Shown: positions 24,694 through 32,815 of the stretch, piece after piece
How positions within the stretch are numbered: the first letter of the stretch is position 1
Layout: each line of letters begins with the position of its first letter
NCBI RefSeq assembly: GCF_000716785.1
Contig: NZ_JNYY01000003.1
Span: 379,797 to 443,796 of the forward strand
Origin: Amycolatopsis vancoresmycina
GTDB taxonomy: Bacteria; Actinomycetota; Actinomycetes; Mycobacteriales; Pseudonocardiaceae
Length of the DNA: 64,000 bases
Reading direction: 5' to 3'
The notes under the pieces: generated by a model
What the model saw: the letters and a program-made list of their open reading frames with translations, nothing else
Database searches by the model: none
Told to the model about the DNA's origin: nothing
Made by a program: the position numbers and the translations under genes

Positions 24694-25295
24694 TCCGGGT
24701 GCTGCTGGCCGACGACCAGGCCATGGTGCGCGGGGCACTGGCCACCGTGCTGGGCCTCGAGAACGACATCGAAGTGGTCGGGCAGGTCGGTTCCGGCGAC
24801 GAGGTGGTGGCCGCCGCGCGCGAGACGAAGCCGGACGTCGCCCTGCTGGACGTCCAGATGCCCGGCAAGGACGGCCTGGCGGCCGCGGCGGACCTGCGGG
24901 CCGCGCTCCCGTCCTGCCGGGTGATCATCTGCACCACCTTCGGCCGGCCCGGCTACCTCGCCCGGGCGATGGCGGCGGGCGCGGCCGGGTTCGTCGTCAA
25001 GGACGCGCCGCCGGAGCAGCTCGTCGAGGCGGTCCGCCGGGTCCACAGTGGACTCCGGGTGGTGGACCCGGCGCTGGCGGCGGAATCCCTCGCCACCGGC
25101 GCCAGCCCGCTCACCGGGCGGGAGCGCGACGTGCTGCGGGAAGCCAGGGACGGCAGCACGGTGGCCGACGTCGCCCGGGCCCTGCACCTCTCGGAAGGCA
25201 CCGTCCGCAACCACCTGTCCGCGGCGATCGGCAAGACCGGCGCGCGGACGCGGGCCGAAGCCGTCCGGGTCGCGGAGGAGCGTGGCTGGCTCTGA
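24690..25295 (+). CDS. NarL/FixJ response regulator (DesR-like)
   Basis: A 201-residue two-domain regulator. The receiver begins IRVLLADDQAMVRGAL, with phospho-acceptor D54 in ALLDVQMPG and the conserved Lys in VVKDAPP. The LuxR-type HTH is SPLTGRERDVLREARDG...ALHLSEGTVRNHLSAAIGKT. The TTG start at 24690 overlaps the kinase stop by four bases; no ATG or GTG gives a complete receiver domain. It likely controls the upstream exporter genes. Confidence 0.93.
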   Translation: MIRVLLADDQAMVRGALATVLGLENDIEVVGQVGSGDEVVAAARETKPDVALLDVQMPGKDGLAAAADLRAALPSCRVIICTTFGRPGYLARAMAAGAAGFVVKDAPPEQLVEAVRRVHSGLRVVDPALAAESLATGASPLTGRERDVLREARDGSTVADVARALHLSEGTVRNHLSAAIGKTGARTRAEAVRVAEERGWL

Positions 25296-25310
25296 GCCGC
25301 CTCTGACAGA

Positions 25311-25973
25311 ATGGGGCGGGTGGGTACCGCTGAACGCACCAAACCGTCGCGCGCGAGCTGGGCGCGCCGGATCGCCTTCGGCACCCTCCTGATGCTGCTC
25401 GCGCTGGTCGGCGGCACGGCGTTCCGCGTGTGGGAGGTCGCCCGCGAGAACGACCGGCGCCCCGCGGACGTCATCGTGGTGCTGGGCGCGGCCCAGTACA
25501 ACGGCAAGCCGTCGGACATCTACGCCGCCCGGCTGGTGAAGGCGAAGCAGCTCTACGACGCCGGCGTCGCGAAGACGATCGTCACCGCGGGCGGCAAGAA
25601 GGCCGAGGACAACTTCACCGAGGCGCGGGCCGGCCAGCTCTGGCTCACCCGGCGCGGCGTGCCGGCGTCGGCGACGCTCGCGGTCGGCGAGGGCAGCGAC
25701 ACGCTGCGGAGCCTGCGAGCGGTCGCGCAGCAGGTCGAGGCCCGCGGCTGGCGGACGGCGGTGCTGGTCAGCGACCCGTGGCACTCGTTCCGCGCCCGGA
25801 CCATGGCCGGCGACCTGGGGCTGGAGGCGTGGACCGCGCCGACGCACAGCGGGCCGATCGTCCAGGAGCGCGTCACCCAGGTGCGGTACATCGTCCGCGA
25901 GACCGGCGCGCTGCTGTACTACCGGCTGACGAAGACCCCGGCCGACGATCTGTTCGCCACGTTCCTGGGCTGA
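25311..25973 (+). CDS. YdcF/SanA-like DUF218 protein
   Basis: A 220-residue protein with an N-terminal membrane helix (IAFGTLLMLLALVGGTAF) and a DUF218 domain: ADVIVVLGAAQYNGKPSDIYAARLVKAKQLYDAG, then VTAGGKK and TEARAGQLWL, and AVLVSDPWHSFRARTMAGDLGLE with the conserved His. DUF218 proteins are linked to envelope integrity in E. coli (SanA, ElyC). GTG 25320 is an alternative start because CAGAAT at 25307-25312 lies 7 bases before it, a leaderless spacing. Confidence 0.82.
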   Translation: MGRVGTAERTKPSRASWARRIAFGTLLMLLALVGGTAFRVWEVARENDRRPADVIVVLGAAQYNGKPSDIYAARLVKAKQLYDAGVAKTIVTAGGKKAEDNFTEARAGQLWLTRRGVPASATLAVGEGSDTLRSLRAVAQQVEARGWRTAVLVSDPWHSFRARTMAGDLGLEAWTAPTHSGPIVQERVTQVRYIVRETGALLYYRLTKTPADDLFATFLG

Positions 25974-25993
25974 GTTTTGTCGGTGGCCGCGTT

Positions 25994-26006
25994 TAGGCTG
26001 GTCACG
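25994..26006 (+). promoter_or_regulatory. Leaderless promoter of dgt
   Basis: TAGGCT at 25994-25999 fits TAnnnT and is 6 bases before GTG 26006. There is no Shine-Dalgarno sequence in the gap. Confidence 0.55.
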
Positions 26007-27280
26007 TGGACTACACCGAGCACGACACCGCCCGCCTGCTGCCGGAGCCGGCCAAGGGCGCCGCGCTGCCCGGCGCGCGGGCGGACGGGCGCAGCGCCTT
26101 CTCCCGCGACCGGGCCCGGGTGCTGCACTCCGCCGCGCTGCGGCGGCTCGCCGGCAAGACCCAGGTGGTCGGGCCGGGGGAGGGCGCCGAGGTCACCGGC
26201 GTCCCGCGCACCCGGCTGACGCACTCACTGGAGGTCGCGCAGATCGGCCGTGGCATCGCCGAGGAGCTGGGCGCGGACCCGGACCTCGTCGACACCGCGG
26301 GGCTGGCGCACGACATCGGCCACCCGCCGTTCGGGCACAACGGCGAGCGCGCGCTCGACGAGGTGGCCGCCGCGTGCGGCGGGTTCGAGGGCAACGCGCA
26401 GACGTTGCGCATCCTCACCCGGCTGGAGCCCAAGCTGCTGGATCCCCAGGGTGACCCGGTGGGGCTCAACCTGACCCGCGCCTGCCTGGACGCGGCCACG
26501 AAGTACCCGTGGCCGCGCAAACCGGGCCGGGTGAAGTACGGCGTGTACGCCGACGACGTCCCGGTGTTCGAGTGGTTCCGGTCGGGGGCGCCGCCGGAGC
26601 GGACGTGCCTGGAGGCCCAGATCATGGACTGGGCCGACGACGTGGCGTACTCGGTGCACGACGTCGAGGACGGGGTGCTGGCCGGCCGGATCAAGCTGCG
26701 CCTGCTCGCCCACCCGGACGAGCGGGCGGCCGTCGCCGAGGCCGCCGCCAAGCACTTCTCCGCCCAGTCGGTGTCCACTTTGGAGGATGCGGCGGCGGAA
26801 CTGCTGGCGCTGCCGGTGGTGGCGGCCCTCGTACCGGCGGAGCCGGACGGTTCACCGGGCGCCCAGGTCGCCCTGAAACGCCTGACGAGCGAACTGGTCG
26901 GCCGCTTCACGACGGCGGCGGTCACCGGAACCCGCGCGGAGTACGGCGAAGGCCCGCTCGGGCGCTACCGGGCCCGCCTGTGCGTCCCGGACCGGGTGGC
27001 GGCCGAGGTGGCCCTGCTGAAGGCGCTGGCACTGCGGTACGTGATGAGCGACCGCCGCCGGCTGGCGATGCAGGAGGGCCAGCGCGAGCTGCTGATCGAG
27101 CTGGTCCACGCCCTCGCCCAGCGCGCCCCGGAGTCCCTCGACCCGCTGTTCGTCCCGGCCTGGAACGCGGCCGCCGACGACGCGGCCCTGCTGCGCGTGG
27201 TGGTCGACCAGGTCGCCTCCCTCACCGACGCCCAAGCCCACGCCTGGCACAGCTGGCACGTCACCCGCCACCACCGCTGA
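26006..27280 (+). CDS. dgt: dGTP triphosphohydrolase-like protein
   Basis: A 424-residue HD-domain enzyme expected to convert dGTP to deoxyguanosine and triphosphate. The metal-binding HD pattern is complete: LTHSLEVAQIGRGIA, GLAHDIGHPPFGHNGERAL and the distal MDWADDVAYSVHDVEDG. In M. tuberculosis dgt (Rv2344c) sits directly beside dnaG (Rv2343c). Here the two are parted by about 8 kb of accessory genes. A 21-base-period repeat array begins right after the stop. Confidence 0.93.
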   Translation: MDYTEHDTARLLPEPAKGAALPGARADGRSAFSRDRARVLHSAALRRLAGKTQVVGPGEGAEVTGVPRTRLTHSLEVAQIGRGIAEELGADPDLVDTAGLAHDIGHPPFGHNGERALDEVAAACGGFEGNAQTLRILTRLEPKLLDPQGDPVGLNLTRACLDAATKYPWPRKPGRVKYGVYADDVPVFEWFRSGAPPERTCLEAQIMDWADDVAYSVHDVEDGVLAGRIKLRLLAHPDERAAVAEAAAKHFSAQSVSTLEDAAAELLALPVVAALVPAEPDGSPGAQVALKRLTSELVGRFTTAAVTGTRAEYGEGPLGRYRARLCVPDRVAAEVALLKALALRYVMSDRRRLAMQEGQRELLIELVHALAQRAPESLDPLFVPAWNAAADDAALLRVVVDQVASLTDAQAHAWHSWHVTRHHR

Positions 27281-27293
27281 CCGTGATCGGCGG

Positions 27294-27415
27294 GGCATCA
27301 CCCGTGATTGCAGAGGCATCACGCGTGAGCCGAGGGGCATCGGGGTGATGCCCTCCCAATCACGTGTGATGCCCCTGCAGACACGCGTGATGCCTGCTGG
27401 ATCACGTCGGATGCC
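27294..27415. repeat. Second inverted array with a 21-base period
   Basis: Forward units starting GGCATC lie at 27294, 27315 and 27336. Inverted units ending GATGCC finish at 27352, 27373, 27394 and 27415. Every step is exactly 21 bases. The most complete unit is GGCATCACGCGTGA; a degenerate fourth forward unit (CCGTGAT) overlaps the end of dgt. The sequence differs from the array at 16590-16715, but period, mirror layout and a central CACGCGT are shared. It lies between two genes on the same strand, dgt and the serpin. Confidence 0.88.
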
Positions 27416-27510
27416 TGGTGGCGCGCGGGCGCGGGGGCGAAACTTTCGCGGGGTTTTGTCATCCTCGGGTGGAGTTGCGCGCGGGCGGCCGGTGGGGTGT
27501 CCCGTTCCGG

Positions 27511-27524
27511 TACTCTCGCCCGCA
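27511..27524 (+). promoter_or_regulatory. Leaderless promoter of the serpin gene
   Basis: TACTCT at 27511-27516 lies 7 bases before ATG 27524 and supports that start over the GTG-type start at 27497. Confidence 0.55.
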
Positions 27525-28603
27525 TGGCCACGGACAGCCACCTCCGGTTCGCGCTCGCCGTCCACTCGGCCCTCGGTGCCGGGGGCGGGAACACCTGCTT
27601 TTCGCCGTACTCCGTGGCCAGTGCCCTGACCCTCGCCGCGCGCGCGGCCCGCGGGCGCACCCGGGACGAGCTGGTCGCCCTGGTCGGTGACCCGGACGAG
27701 CAGACCGTCCTGCTGCGGGACGCCGCCCAGCTGAGCGAAGACGAACCCGAGCTGGCCGTGGCCAACACGCTGTGGGCCGACGACCGCCTTCCGCTCGAAG
27801 ACTCCTTCAAGACCGAGCTCGCCGCCTGGCCCGGTGCCGCCGTCGCGAGCGCGCCCTTCGAGAAGGAGCCCGAAGCCGCTCGCGAACTCATCAACGACGA
27901 CGTCGGCCGCACCACGCGCGGCCTGATCCCGCAGTTGCTGCCGCCCGGCTCGATCGACTCCGACGTCGCCGCCGTGCTGGTCAACGCGCTGTACCTGAAG
28001 GCCGCCTGGAAGCTGCCGTTCCGCGAGGCCAACACCGGCGACGCGCCGTTCCACGCGCCCTCCGGCGACCGGGACGTCCCCACCATGTGGCTCAGCGAGC
28101 GCGTCGGCTACGCGCACGCCGGCGGCTGGCAGGCGGTGCAGCTGGCCGCGGCCGGGGGCCTGCAGGCCGTCGTCCTCCTGCCCGACGGCGACCTCGCCGA
28201 GGCGGAGGCCGGGCTCGACCAGCCGTCGCTGACCGCCCTGCTCGACGCCGTCGCGTTCAAGCCGGTCGAGCTCGCCCTCCCCAAGGTCTCGCTCGACGTC
28301 CCGAGCTCGCTGACCGGCGTGCTGCGCGGTCTCGGCGTCCGGACGATGTTCACCGACGACGCCGACCTGGGCGGGCTCTCGCCGGACCCGCGGCTGACCG
28401 TGTCCGAGGTGCTGCACCAGGCCGTGCTGCGCGTCGACGAACAGGGTTTCGAGGGGGCCGCGGCCACCGCGCTGACCATGCGCCTCACCTCGATGATGAT
28501 CGACGAACCGGTCGCCGTCACCGTCGACCGGCCGTTCCTGCTGCTGGTCCGGCACGCCGGCACCGGGGCGCTCTACTTCCTCGCCAGGGTGGTCGAACCG
28601 TGA
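27524..28603 (+). CDS. Serpin-family serine protease inhibitor
   Basis: A 359-residue serpin without a signal peptide, so probably cytoplasmic. Family marks: NTCFSPYSVASALTLAARAARG, VNALYLKAAWKLPF, the breach-region VSEVLHQAVLRVDEQGFEGAA and the C-terminal RPFLLLVRHAGTGALYFLARVVEP. The reactive-centre loop starts near residue 306 (hinge EQGFEGAAATA). By alignment to the hinge, P14 is Phe where inhibitory serpins have a small Thr/Ser, and P1 falls near the Thr of MRLTSMM. A bulky P14 may slow loop insertion, so inhibition is not certain. The stop overlaps the next GTG, coupling the two genes. Confidence 0.92.
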   Translation: MATDSHLRFALAVHSALGAGGGNTCFSPYSVASALTLAARAARGRTRDELVALVGDPDEQTVLLRDAAQLSEDEPELAVANTLWADDRLPLEDSFKTELAAWPGAAVASAPFEKEPEAARELINDDVGRTTRGLIPQLLPPGSIDSDVAAVLVNALYLKAAWKLPFREANTGDAPFHAPSGDRDVPTMWLSERVGYAHAGGWQAVQLAAAGGLQAVVLLPDGDLAEAEAGLDQPSLTALLDAVAFKPVELALPKVSLDVPSSLTGVLRGLGVRTMFTDDADLGGLSPDPRLTVSEVLHQAVLRVDEQGFEGAAATALTMRLTSMMIDEPVAVTVDRPFLLLVRHAGTGALYFLARVVEP

Positions 28604-30411
28604 GCCTGAAGTCCGAAGCCGTTCCCGAGCTGGTCCCGCCCGCTCCCGAACTCCCTGAGGGCCCGAAGCGCTGGGCCTGGCAGGACTCCGCGATCACCGG
28701 CGGGTTCCTGCTGTTCACGATCCTGCTCTACAACGGGCTCTGGTTCGACCTCAAGCGCGGCTACCTCTGGAACGGCGCGGCCGACCAGAGCCAGTGGGAG
28801 TGGTACTCGACGGTCGTCGCGAAGTCCGTCCTGCACTTCCAGAACCCGTTCACGACGGACCTGCAGAACTACCCGCTCGGCGTCAACATGGCGGCGAACG
28901 CGGCGATGTTCGGCCTGAACATCCCGCTCGCCCCGATCACGCTGACCTTCGGCGCCACCCTGACCTGGGCGATCGTGCTCACCGCGGGCCTCGCCGGCAC
29001 CGCGACGGGCTGGTACTGGGTGTTCTCCCGCCACCTGGTGCCGAACCGGACGGCGGCCGCGATCGGCGGCGCGTTCTGCGGCTTCGCCCCGCCGATGATC
29101 TCGCACGGCAACGCGCACCCGAACTTCGTGGTGCTGTTCGTGCTGCCGTTCATCGCGCTCAAGACGATCCAGCTCGCCCACGGGGAACGCCCGCTGCGCA
29201 ACGGGATCGTGCTCGGGCTGCTCGTCGCGTGGCAGATCCTGCTCGGCGAAGAGCCGCTGGCCATCTTCGCGCTCACCTTCATCGTGTTCGCGGTGTCCTA
29301 CCTGATCCCGCGCCGCGGCGAGATCCGCGGCATGCTGGCGCCACTGGCCAAGGGGATCGGCGCCGGCGCGGTGGTCGCGCTGCTCATCGCCGGCTTCCCG
29401 TTGTACTGGCAGTTCTTCGGCCCGCAGAGCTTCCACTCGCTGCTGCACGGCCCGGCCGGCAACGACACGGCGGCGTTCACGCGCTTCGCGACGCAGTCGA
29501 TCGCCGGCGCGCCGGAGGCGGCCGCGGACGTGTCGATGAACCGCACTGAGGAGAACGCCTTCTTCGGCTGGCCGCTGATCGTGCTGATGGTCGTGCTGAC
29601 GATCTGGCTGTGGCGCGACGTCGTGGCGCGGGCGCTCGCGATCACGATGTACGTGATGGCCGTGCTTTCCCTCGGCGTCGAAATCACGGTGGCGCACGAC
29701 GACACCGGCATCGCCGGCCCGTGGAAGTGGCTGGGCCAGCTGCCGCTGCTGGACTCGCTGCTCGAATCCCGGCTCGCGATGGGCTGCATCCCGGTGGTCG
29801 GCGCGCTGCTGGCGATCGCGACGCACCGAGTGTGGACGGCGGCGGCCGAGCAGCCGGCGCCGCTCGACGGGAAACCCGCGTTCCCGCTGCGGATGATCTG
29901 GATCGGCGCGGTCATCGCGGTGCTGCTGCCGATCGCGCCGACGGAGCTGGTGACGCACCAGCGTCCGCTGTCGCCGCCGTTCTTCGCCGACGGGATCTGG
30001 CGCCAGTACGTCGCTCCCGGCGGCTCGCTGGTGCCGGTGCCGCTGCCGAGCACCGGCGAAGCCGAGCCGCTGCACTGGCAGGTCGACGCGGGTCTCGGCT
30101 ACCCGATGCCGGAGGGGTACTTCGTCGGCCCGACGTCGGCGGAGGACCGCAGCGGCCGGTACGGCGCCGTCCCGCGGCCGACGTCGGACCTGTTCGCTCA
30201 GGTCGAGCGCACCGGCCAGGCGGCGGAGGTCACCGAAGCCGACCGCACCCAGGCACTCGCGGACCTGCGGTACTGGAACGCGGACGTGCTCGTGGTCGGG
30301 CCGCGGCAGAACCAGGAAGCACTCAAATCCACTGTGGAACTGCTGCTGCGGAAGCCGGCGGAGTTCGTCGGCGGGGTGTGGATCTGGGACGTCCGCCCGA
30401 TGACGGCGTGA
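28600..30411 (+). CDS. Polytopic membrane protein, glycosyltransferase-like
   Basis: A 603-residue protein with about eleven transmembrane helices and a C-terminal soluble domain of about 150 residues. The first loop after helix 1 contains DQSQWEWY and PLGVNMAANAAMFGLNIPLAPIT, similar in layout to GT-C-type membrane glycosyltransferases (acidic first extracytoplasmic loop, WEW). The tail domain includes DLRYWNADVLVVGPRQNQEAL and ends in VGGVWIWDVRP. Actinobacterial relatives are annotated as glycosyl transferases without tested activity. GTG 28600 overlaps the serpin stop, an unusual coupling to a protease inhibitor. Confidence 0.75.
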   Translation: MSLKSEAVPELVPPAPELPEGPKRWAWQDSAITGGFLLFTILLYNGLWFDLKRGYLWNGAADQSQWEWYSTVVAKSVLHFQNPFTTDLQNYPLGVNMAANAAMFGLNIPLAPITLTFGATLTWAIVLTAGLAGTATGWYWVFSRHLVPNRTAAAIGGAFCGFAPPMISHGNAHPNFVVLFVLPFIALKTIQLAHGERPLRNGIVLGLLVAWQILLGEEPLAIFALTFIVFAVSYLIPRRGEIRGMLAPLAKGIGAGAVVALLIAGFPLYWQFFGPQSFHSLLHGPAGNDTAAFTRFATQSIAGAPEAAADVSMNRTEENAFFGWPLIVLMVVLTIWLWRDVVARALAITMYVMAVLSLGVEITVAHDDTGIAGPWKWLGQLPLLDSLLESRLAMGCIPVVGALLAIATHRVWTAAAEQPAPLDGKPAFPLRMIWIGAVIAVLLPIAPTELVTHQRPLSPPFFADGIWRQYVAPGGSLVPVPLPSTGEAEPLHWQVDAGLGYPMPEGYFVGPTSAEDRSGRYGAVPRPTSDLFAQVERTGQAAEVTEADRTQALADLRYWNADVLVVGPRQNQEALKSTVELLLRKPAEFVGGVWIWDVRPMTA

Positions 30412-30956
30412 CCGCGATGACCACTGTGGACGAACAGGGCCGCCCCGAACCGCCCCTCGACGGTGACGAAGCCACGACGCTCCTGGGCTTCCTCGACTTC
30501 CACCGCGCGACGCTGGCCTGGAAGTGCGCCGGGCTGGACGCGGCGGGCCTGCGCGCGACCGTCGCGCCGTCGTCGCTGACGCTCGGCGGCCTGCTCAAGC
30601 ACCTGGCGTACGTGGAGGACCACTGGTTCTCCCACGTCCTGTGCGGCCGGGACCGGTCCGCGCCGTTCGACGCGGTCGACTGGACGGCGACCCCCGACTG
30701 GGACTGGGAATCCGCGGCGGACGACACACCGGACGAGCTGCACGGGCTCTGGGCGGCCGCCGTCGGGCGGTCCCGGACGGCGGTGGCGGACGCGCTGGCG
30801 GACGGCGACCTGGCCCAGCCGGCCCGGCGCACCCGGCGGGACGGCAGCCGGCCGAGCCTGCGCTGGATCCTGGTCCACATGGTCGAGGAGTACAGCCGCC
30901 ACAACGGCCACGCCGACCTCATCCGCGAGTCGATCGACGGCCGCACGGGGGAGTAG
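30408..30956 (+). CDS. DinB/DUF664 family protein
   Basis: About 182 residues, a four-helix bundle of the DinB superfamily often linked to mycothiol or bacillithiol chemistry. The metal-binding His pattern is visible: SLGGLLKHLAYVEDHWF near residue 65 and HMVEEYSRHNGHADLIRESIDG near the C-terminus. GTG 30408 overlaps the upstream stop by four bases; ATG 30417 is the alternative. Reaction unknown; a thiol S-transferase or a detoxification role is typical for the family. Confidence 0.85.
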   Translation: MTAMTTVDEQGRPEPPLDGDEATTLLGFLDFHRATLAWKCAGLDAAGLRATVAPSSLTLGGLLKHLAYVEDHWFSHVLCGRDRSAPFDAVDWTATPDWDWESAADDTPDELHGLWAAAVGRSRTAVADALADGDLAQPARRTRRDGSRPSLRWILVHMVEEYSRHNGHADLIRESIDGRTGE

Positions 30957-31307
30957 TCAGCCGCCGCGCTGGGCGATCTGGAAGACGTTGCCGAACGGGT
31001 CGCGGACCATCGCGCGCCGGTCGCCGTAGGGCATCTTCGCCGGTTCCTCGAGGCTCGCCGCGCCGCAGTCGAGGGCGCGGCGGTACGTCGCGTCCGCGTC
31101 GGCCACGTAGACGTGCAGGAACGCCGGGAACAGCGCGCGCTCGCCCTCGGCCGACACCATGACCAGCGAGTCGCCGATGCGGAGCTCGGCCGGCCGGCCG
31201 TTCTCGACCTCGCCGGTCGCGCCGAAGACCGTGCGCAGGAACGCGACGGCGGCGACGAGGTCGGTCACCACCATCCGCGGGACCACCGTCGGGAAACCCG
31301 GGTTCAT
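30957..31307 (-). CDS. VOC-family (glyoxalase/bleomycin resistance-like) protein
   Basis: A 116-residue single VOC module with beta-alpha-beta-beta-beta repeats: VVPRMVVTDLVAAVAFLRTVFG, then ELRIGDSLVMVSAEG, HVYVADADATYRRALDCGA and the closing RRAMVRDPFGNVFQIAQRGG. Fits the PhnB-like/VOC fold that binds metals or small hydrophobic compounds. It converges on the DinB gene (one base between stops) and lies downstream of the TetR gene on the same strand. Substrate unknown. Confidence 0.85.
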   Translation of the reverse strand: MNPGFPTVVPRMVVTDLVAAVAFLRTVFGATGEVENGRPAELRIGDSLVMVSAEGERALFPAFLHVYVADADATYRRALDCGAASLEEPAKMPYGDRRAMVRDPFGNVFQIAQRGG

Positions 31308-31345
31308 ACCGGCCCACCCAAGCCGGTCACGGCCCGGCGCACAAG

Positions 31346-31945
31346 TCACAGTTGCAGGCCCACCAGCTTGACCAGGAACCGGTCGAGCTGCTCGACGGCG
31401 GGCGGCCACGGCAGGTCGGGCTCGTTGATGCGCTGGGCCAGCATGCCGTTGACGGCGGTCCGCAGGTCGATGGCGACGGTCACGGCGTCGTCCGCCGGGG
31501 CCAGGCCGGCGTCCATGCACCGCCGGACCGCCTCGGTCGTGCGGGCGACCATGACCTCCTTGAACGGCATCCCGTGCCGCCGGTGGACCGTGCTCTCGTG
31601 CAGCACCTTGTAGAGCCCCGGGTGCGCCTGCGCCCACGCGGCCTGCGCCAGGATCCGGGCGCGCAGCGCGGCCGCCGGGTCCGGCGACGCCGCGGCCGCA
31701 GCGTCGCCGGTGCGGACGAGCTCCTCGTGGCAGCGTTGCATCGCGGCCAGGACGAGTGCGTCGCGGTCCGGGAAGTGCAGGTAGACCGACGTCGCCGCGA
31801 TCGACACCGCGCGGGCGACGGCCCGCAGCGAGAGGGCCTCGTCGTCGGCGAGCTCGTCGAGCATCCGGACGGCGGCCGCGACGATCTCGTTCCGCAGCAG
31901 CTCGCCCTGGCCACGGGCGTTCCGCCGGCGTCTGGTCTCTTCCAT
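31346..31945 (-). CDS. TetR-family transcriptional regulator
   Basis: A 199-residue regulator. The HTH is EIVAAAVRMLDELADDEALSLRAVARAVSIAATSVYLHFPDRDAL and the ligand domain follows. The start ATG 31945 is chosen since the upstream in-frame start would lie inside the operator area. It is divergent from a carboxymuconolactone-decarboxylase-like gene at 32047. Two palindromes with TGTAGC half-sites lie between them (31975-31990 and 31997-32014), the layout of a self-regulating TetR with an adjacent target. Confidence 0.9.
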   Translation of the reverse strand: MEETRRRRNARGQGELLRNEIVAAAVRMLDELADDEALSLRAVARAVSIAATSVYLHFPDRDALVLAAMQRCHEELVRTGDAAAAASPDPAAALRARILAQAAWAQAHPGLYKVLHESTVHRRHGMPFKEVMVARTTEAVRRCMDAGLAPADDAVTVAIDLRTAVNGMLAQRINEPDLPWPPAVEQLDRFLVKLVGLQL

Positions 31946-31974
31946 CGGCGCCCAGTGTAGCTGGACACCCATTG

Positions 31975-32014
31975 CGCTACAGGTGTAGCGTCGTTTGCAC
32001 TACAGCTGTAGCGC
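31975..32014. promoter_or_regulatory. Two TetR operator palindromes
   Basis: Site 1 (31975-31990) is CGCTACA-GG-TGTAGCG, a perfect 7-2-7 dyad. Site 2 (31997-32014) is GCACTACAGCTGTAGCGC, an 18-bp palindrome with one mismatched pair. Their centres are 23 bases apart, so two dimers could bind close together. They sit in the gap between the TetR gene and the CMD-like gene and would block both. Confidence 0.75.
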
Positions 32015-32046
32015 TACGAGCGTTCAGTCAACTGAGGGAGCACGAC

Positions 32047-32751
32047 GTGACCACCACCGAAACCCCCGCCGGCCTCGAGCGGCTCGCCGAGCTCGACCCG
32101 GTGTTCGCCCAGATGACCGGGGCCACCGCGAAGTACGTCCGGGCGATCCCGGAACTGACCGACCGTGAGAAGACGTTCTTGTGCGTCACGGCCGACGTCT
32201 GCCAGGCGAGCCTGGGCCTGGCGTTCGCCGCCCACGTGCGGGCCGGCCTGGCCGCCGGGGTGTCCACCGCGGACGTCCGGGAGCTGCTGCGGTTCGTCTC
32301 GTACGACTGCGGCTACCACGCGGCGACCGCCGGCATCGAGCGGCTCGCCGAGCTGGAGACGCAGCTCGGGCTGCCGCGGCCGGCCGCCGAACCACTGGCC
32401 GCCGAGCTGCTCTCGACCGGGCCCGAGGCCGCGCCCAGCCCGCTGCCGGACCAGGTCCGGGCCCGGTTGACCGAGCTGGATCCGCACTTCACCGGCTACT
32501 TCGACCTGCAGTCGCGGATGCGCACCGGGCACGGGCCGGGCACGCTCACCGAACGCGAGCGCGGCCTGGTCAGCCTCAGCGTCGACGTCCACTACCAGAC
32601 GCTGGCCGACACGTTCCGCACGCACGTCGGGCGCGCCCTGCGGGGCGGCGCGTCGCCCGAGGACGTGCGGGCGGCACTGCGGTTCAACGCCCAGTTCGGC
32701 GTCACGCGGGCGTGGCACGCCTGGGAAGCGCTGCCCGGAATCCTGGCCTGA
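32047..32751 (+). CDS. Carboxymuconolactone decarboxylase-like protein, two-domain
   Basis: A 234-residue all-helical protein with two CMD/AhpD-like halves: LTDREKTFLCVTADVCQASLGLAFAAHVRAGLAAGVSTADVRELLRFV and LTERERGLVSLSVDVHYQTLADTFRTHVGRALRGGASPEDVRAALRF. Neither half has the catalytic CxxC of AhpD, so peroxidase chemistry is unlikely; decarboxylase or lactonase activity is possible. GTG 32047 follows GAGGGAG. It is the likely target of the divergent TetR via two operators just upstream. Confidence 0.85.
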   Translation: MTTTETPAGLERLAELDPVFAQMTGATAKYVRAIPELTDREKTFLCVTADVCQASLGLAFAAHVRAGLAAGVSTADVRELLRFVSYDCGYHAATAGIERLAELETQLGLPRPAAEPLAAELLSTGPEAAPSPLPDQVRARLTELDPHFTGYFDLQSRMRTGHGPGTLTERERGLVSLSVDVHYQTLADTFRTHVGRALRGGASPEDVRAALRFNAQFGVTRAWHAWEALPGILA

Positions 32752-32756
32752 CCCCG

Positions 32757-32783
32757 TGTCACGTCCCCGGCCGCCGGCTCGTC
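32757..32783 (+). promoter_or_regulatory. ECF41-type promoter upstream of CMD gene
   Basis: TGTCACG (32757-32763), a 16-base spacer and CGTC (32780-32783) match the ECF41 promoter pattern TGTCACA-N16-CGTC except for one base. It is 33 bases before ATG 32816. An ECF41 sigma factor gene lies 1.5 kb away at 34261-35202. Confidence 0.65.
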
Positions 32784-32815
32784 CACGCGGCAGAACCGAG
32801 ACGAAGGAGACCGCC

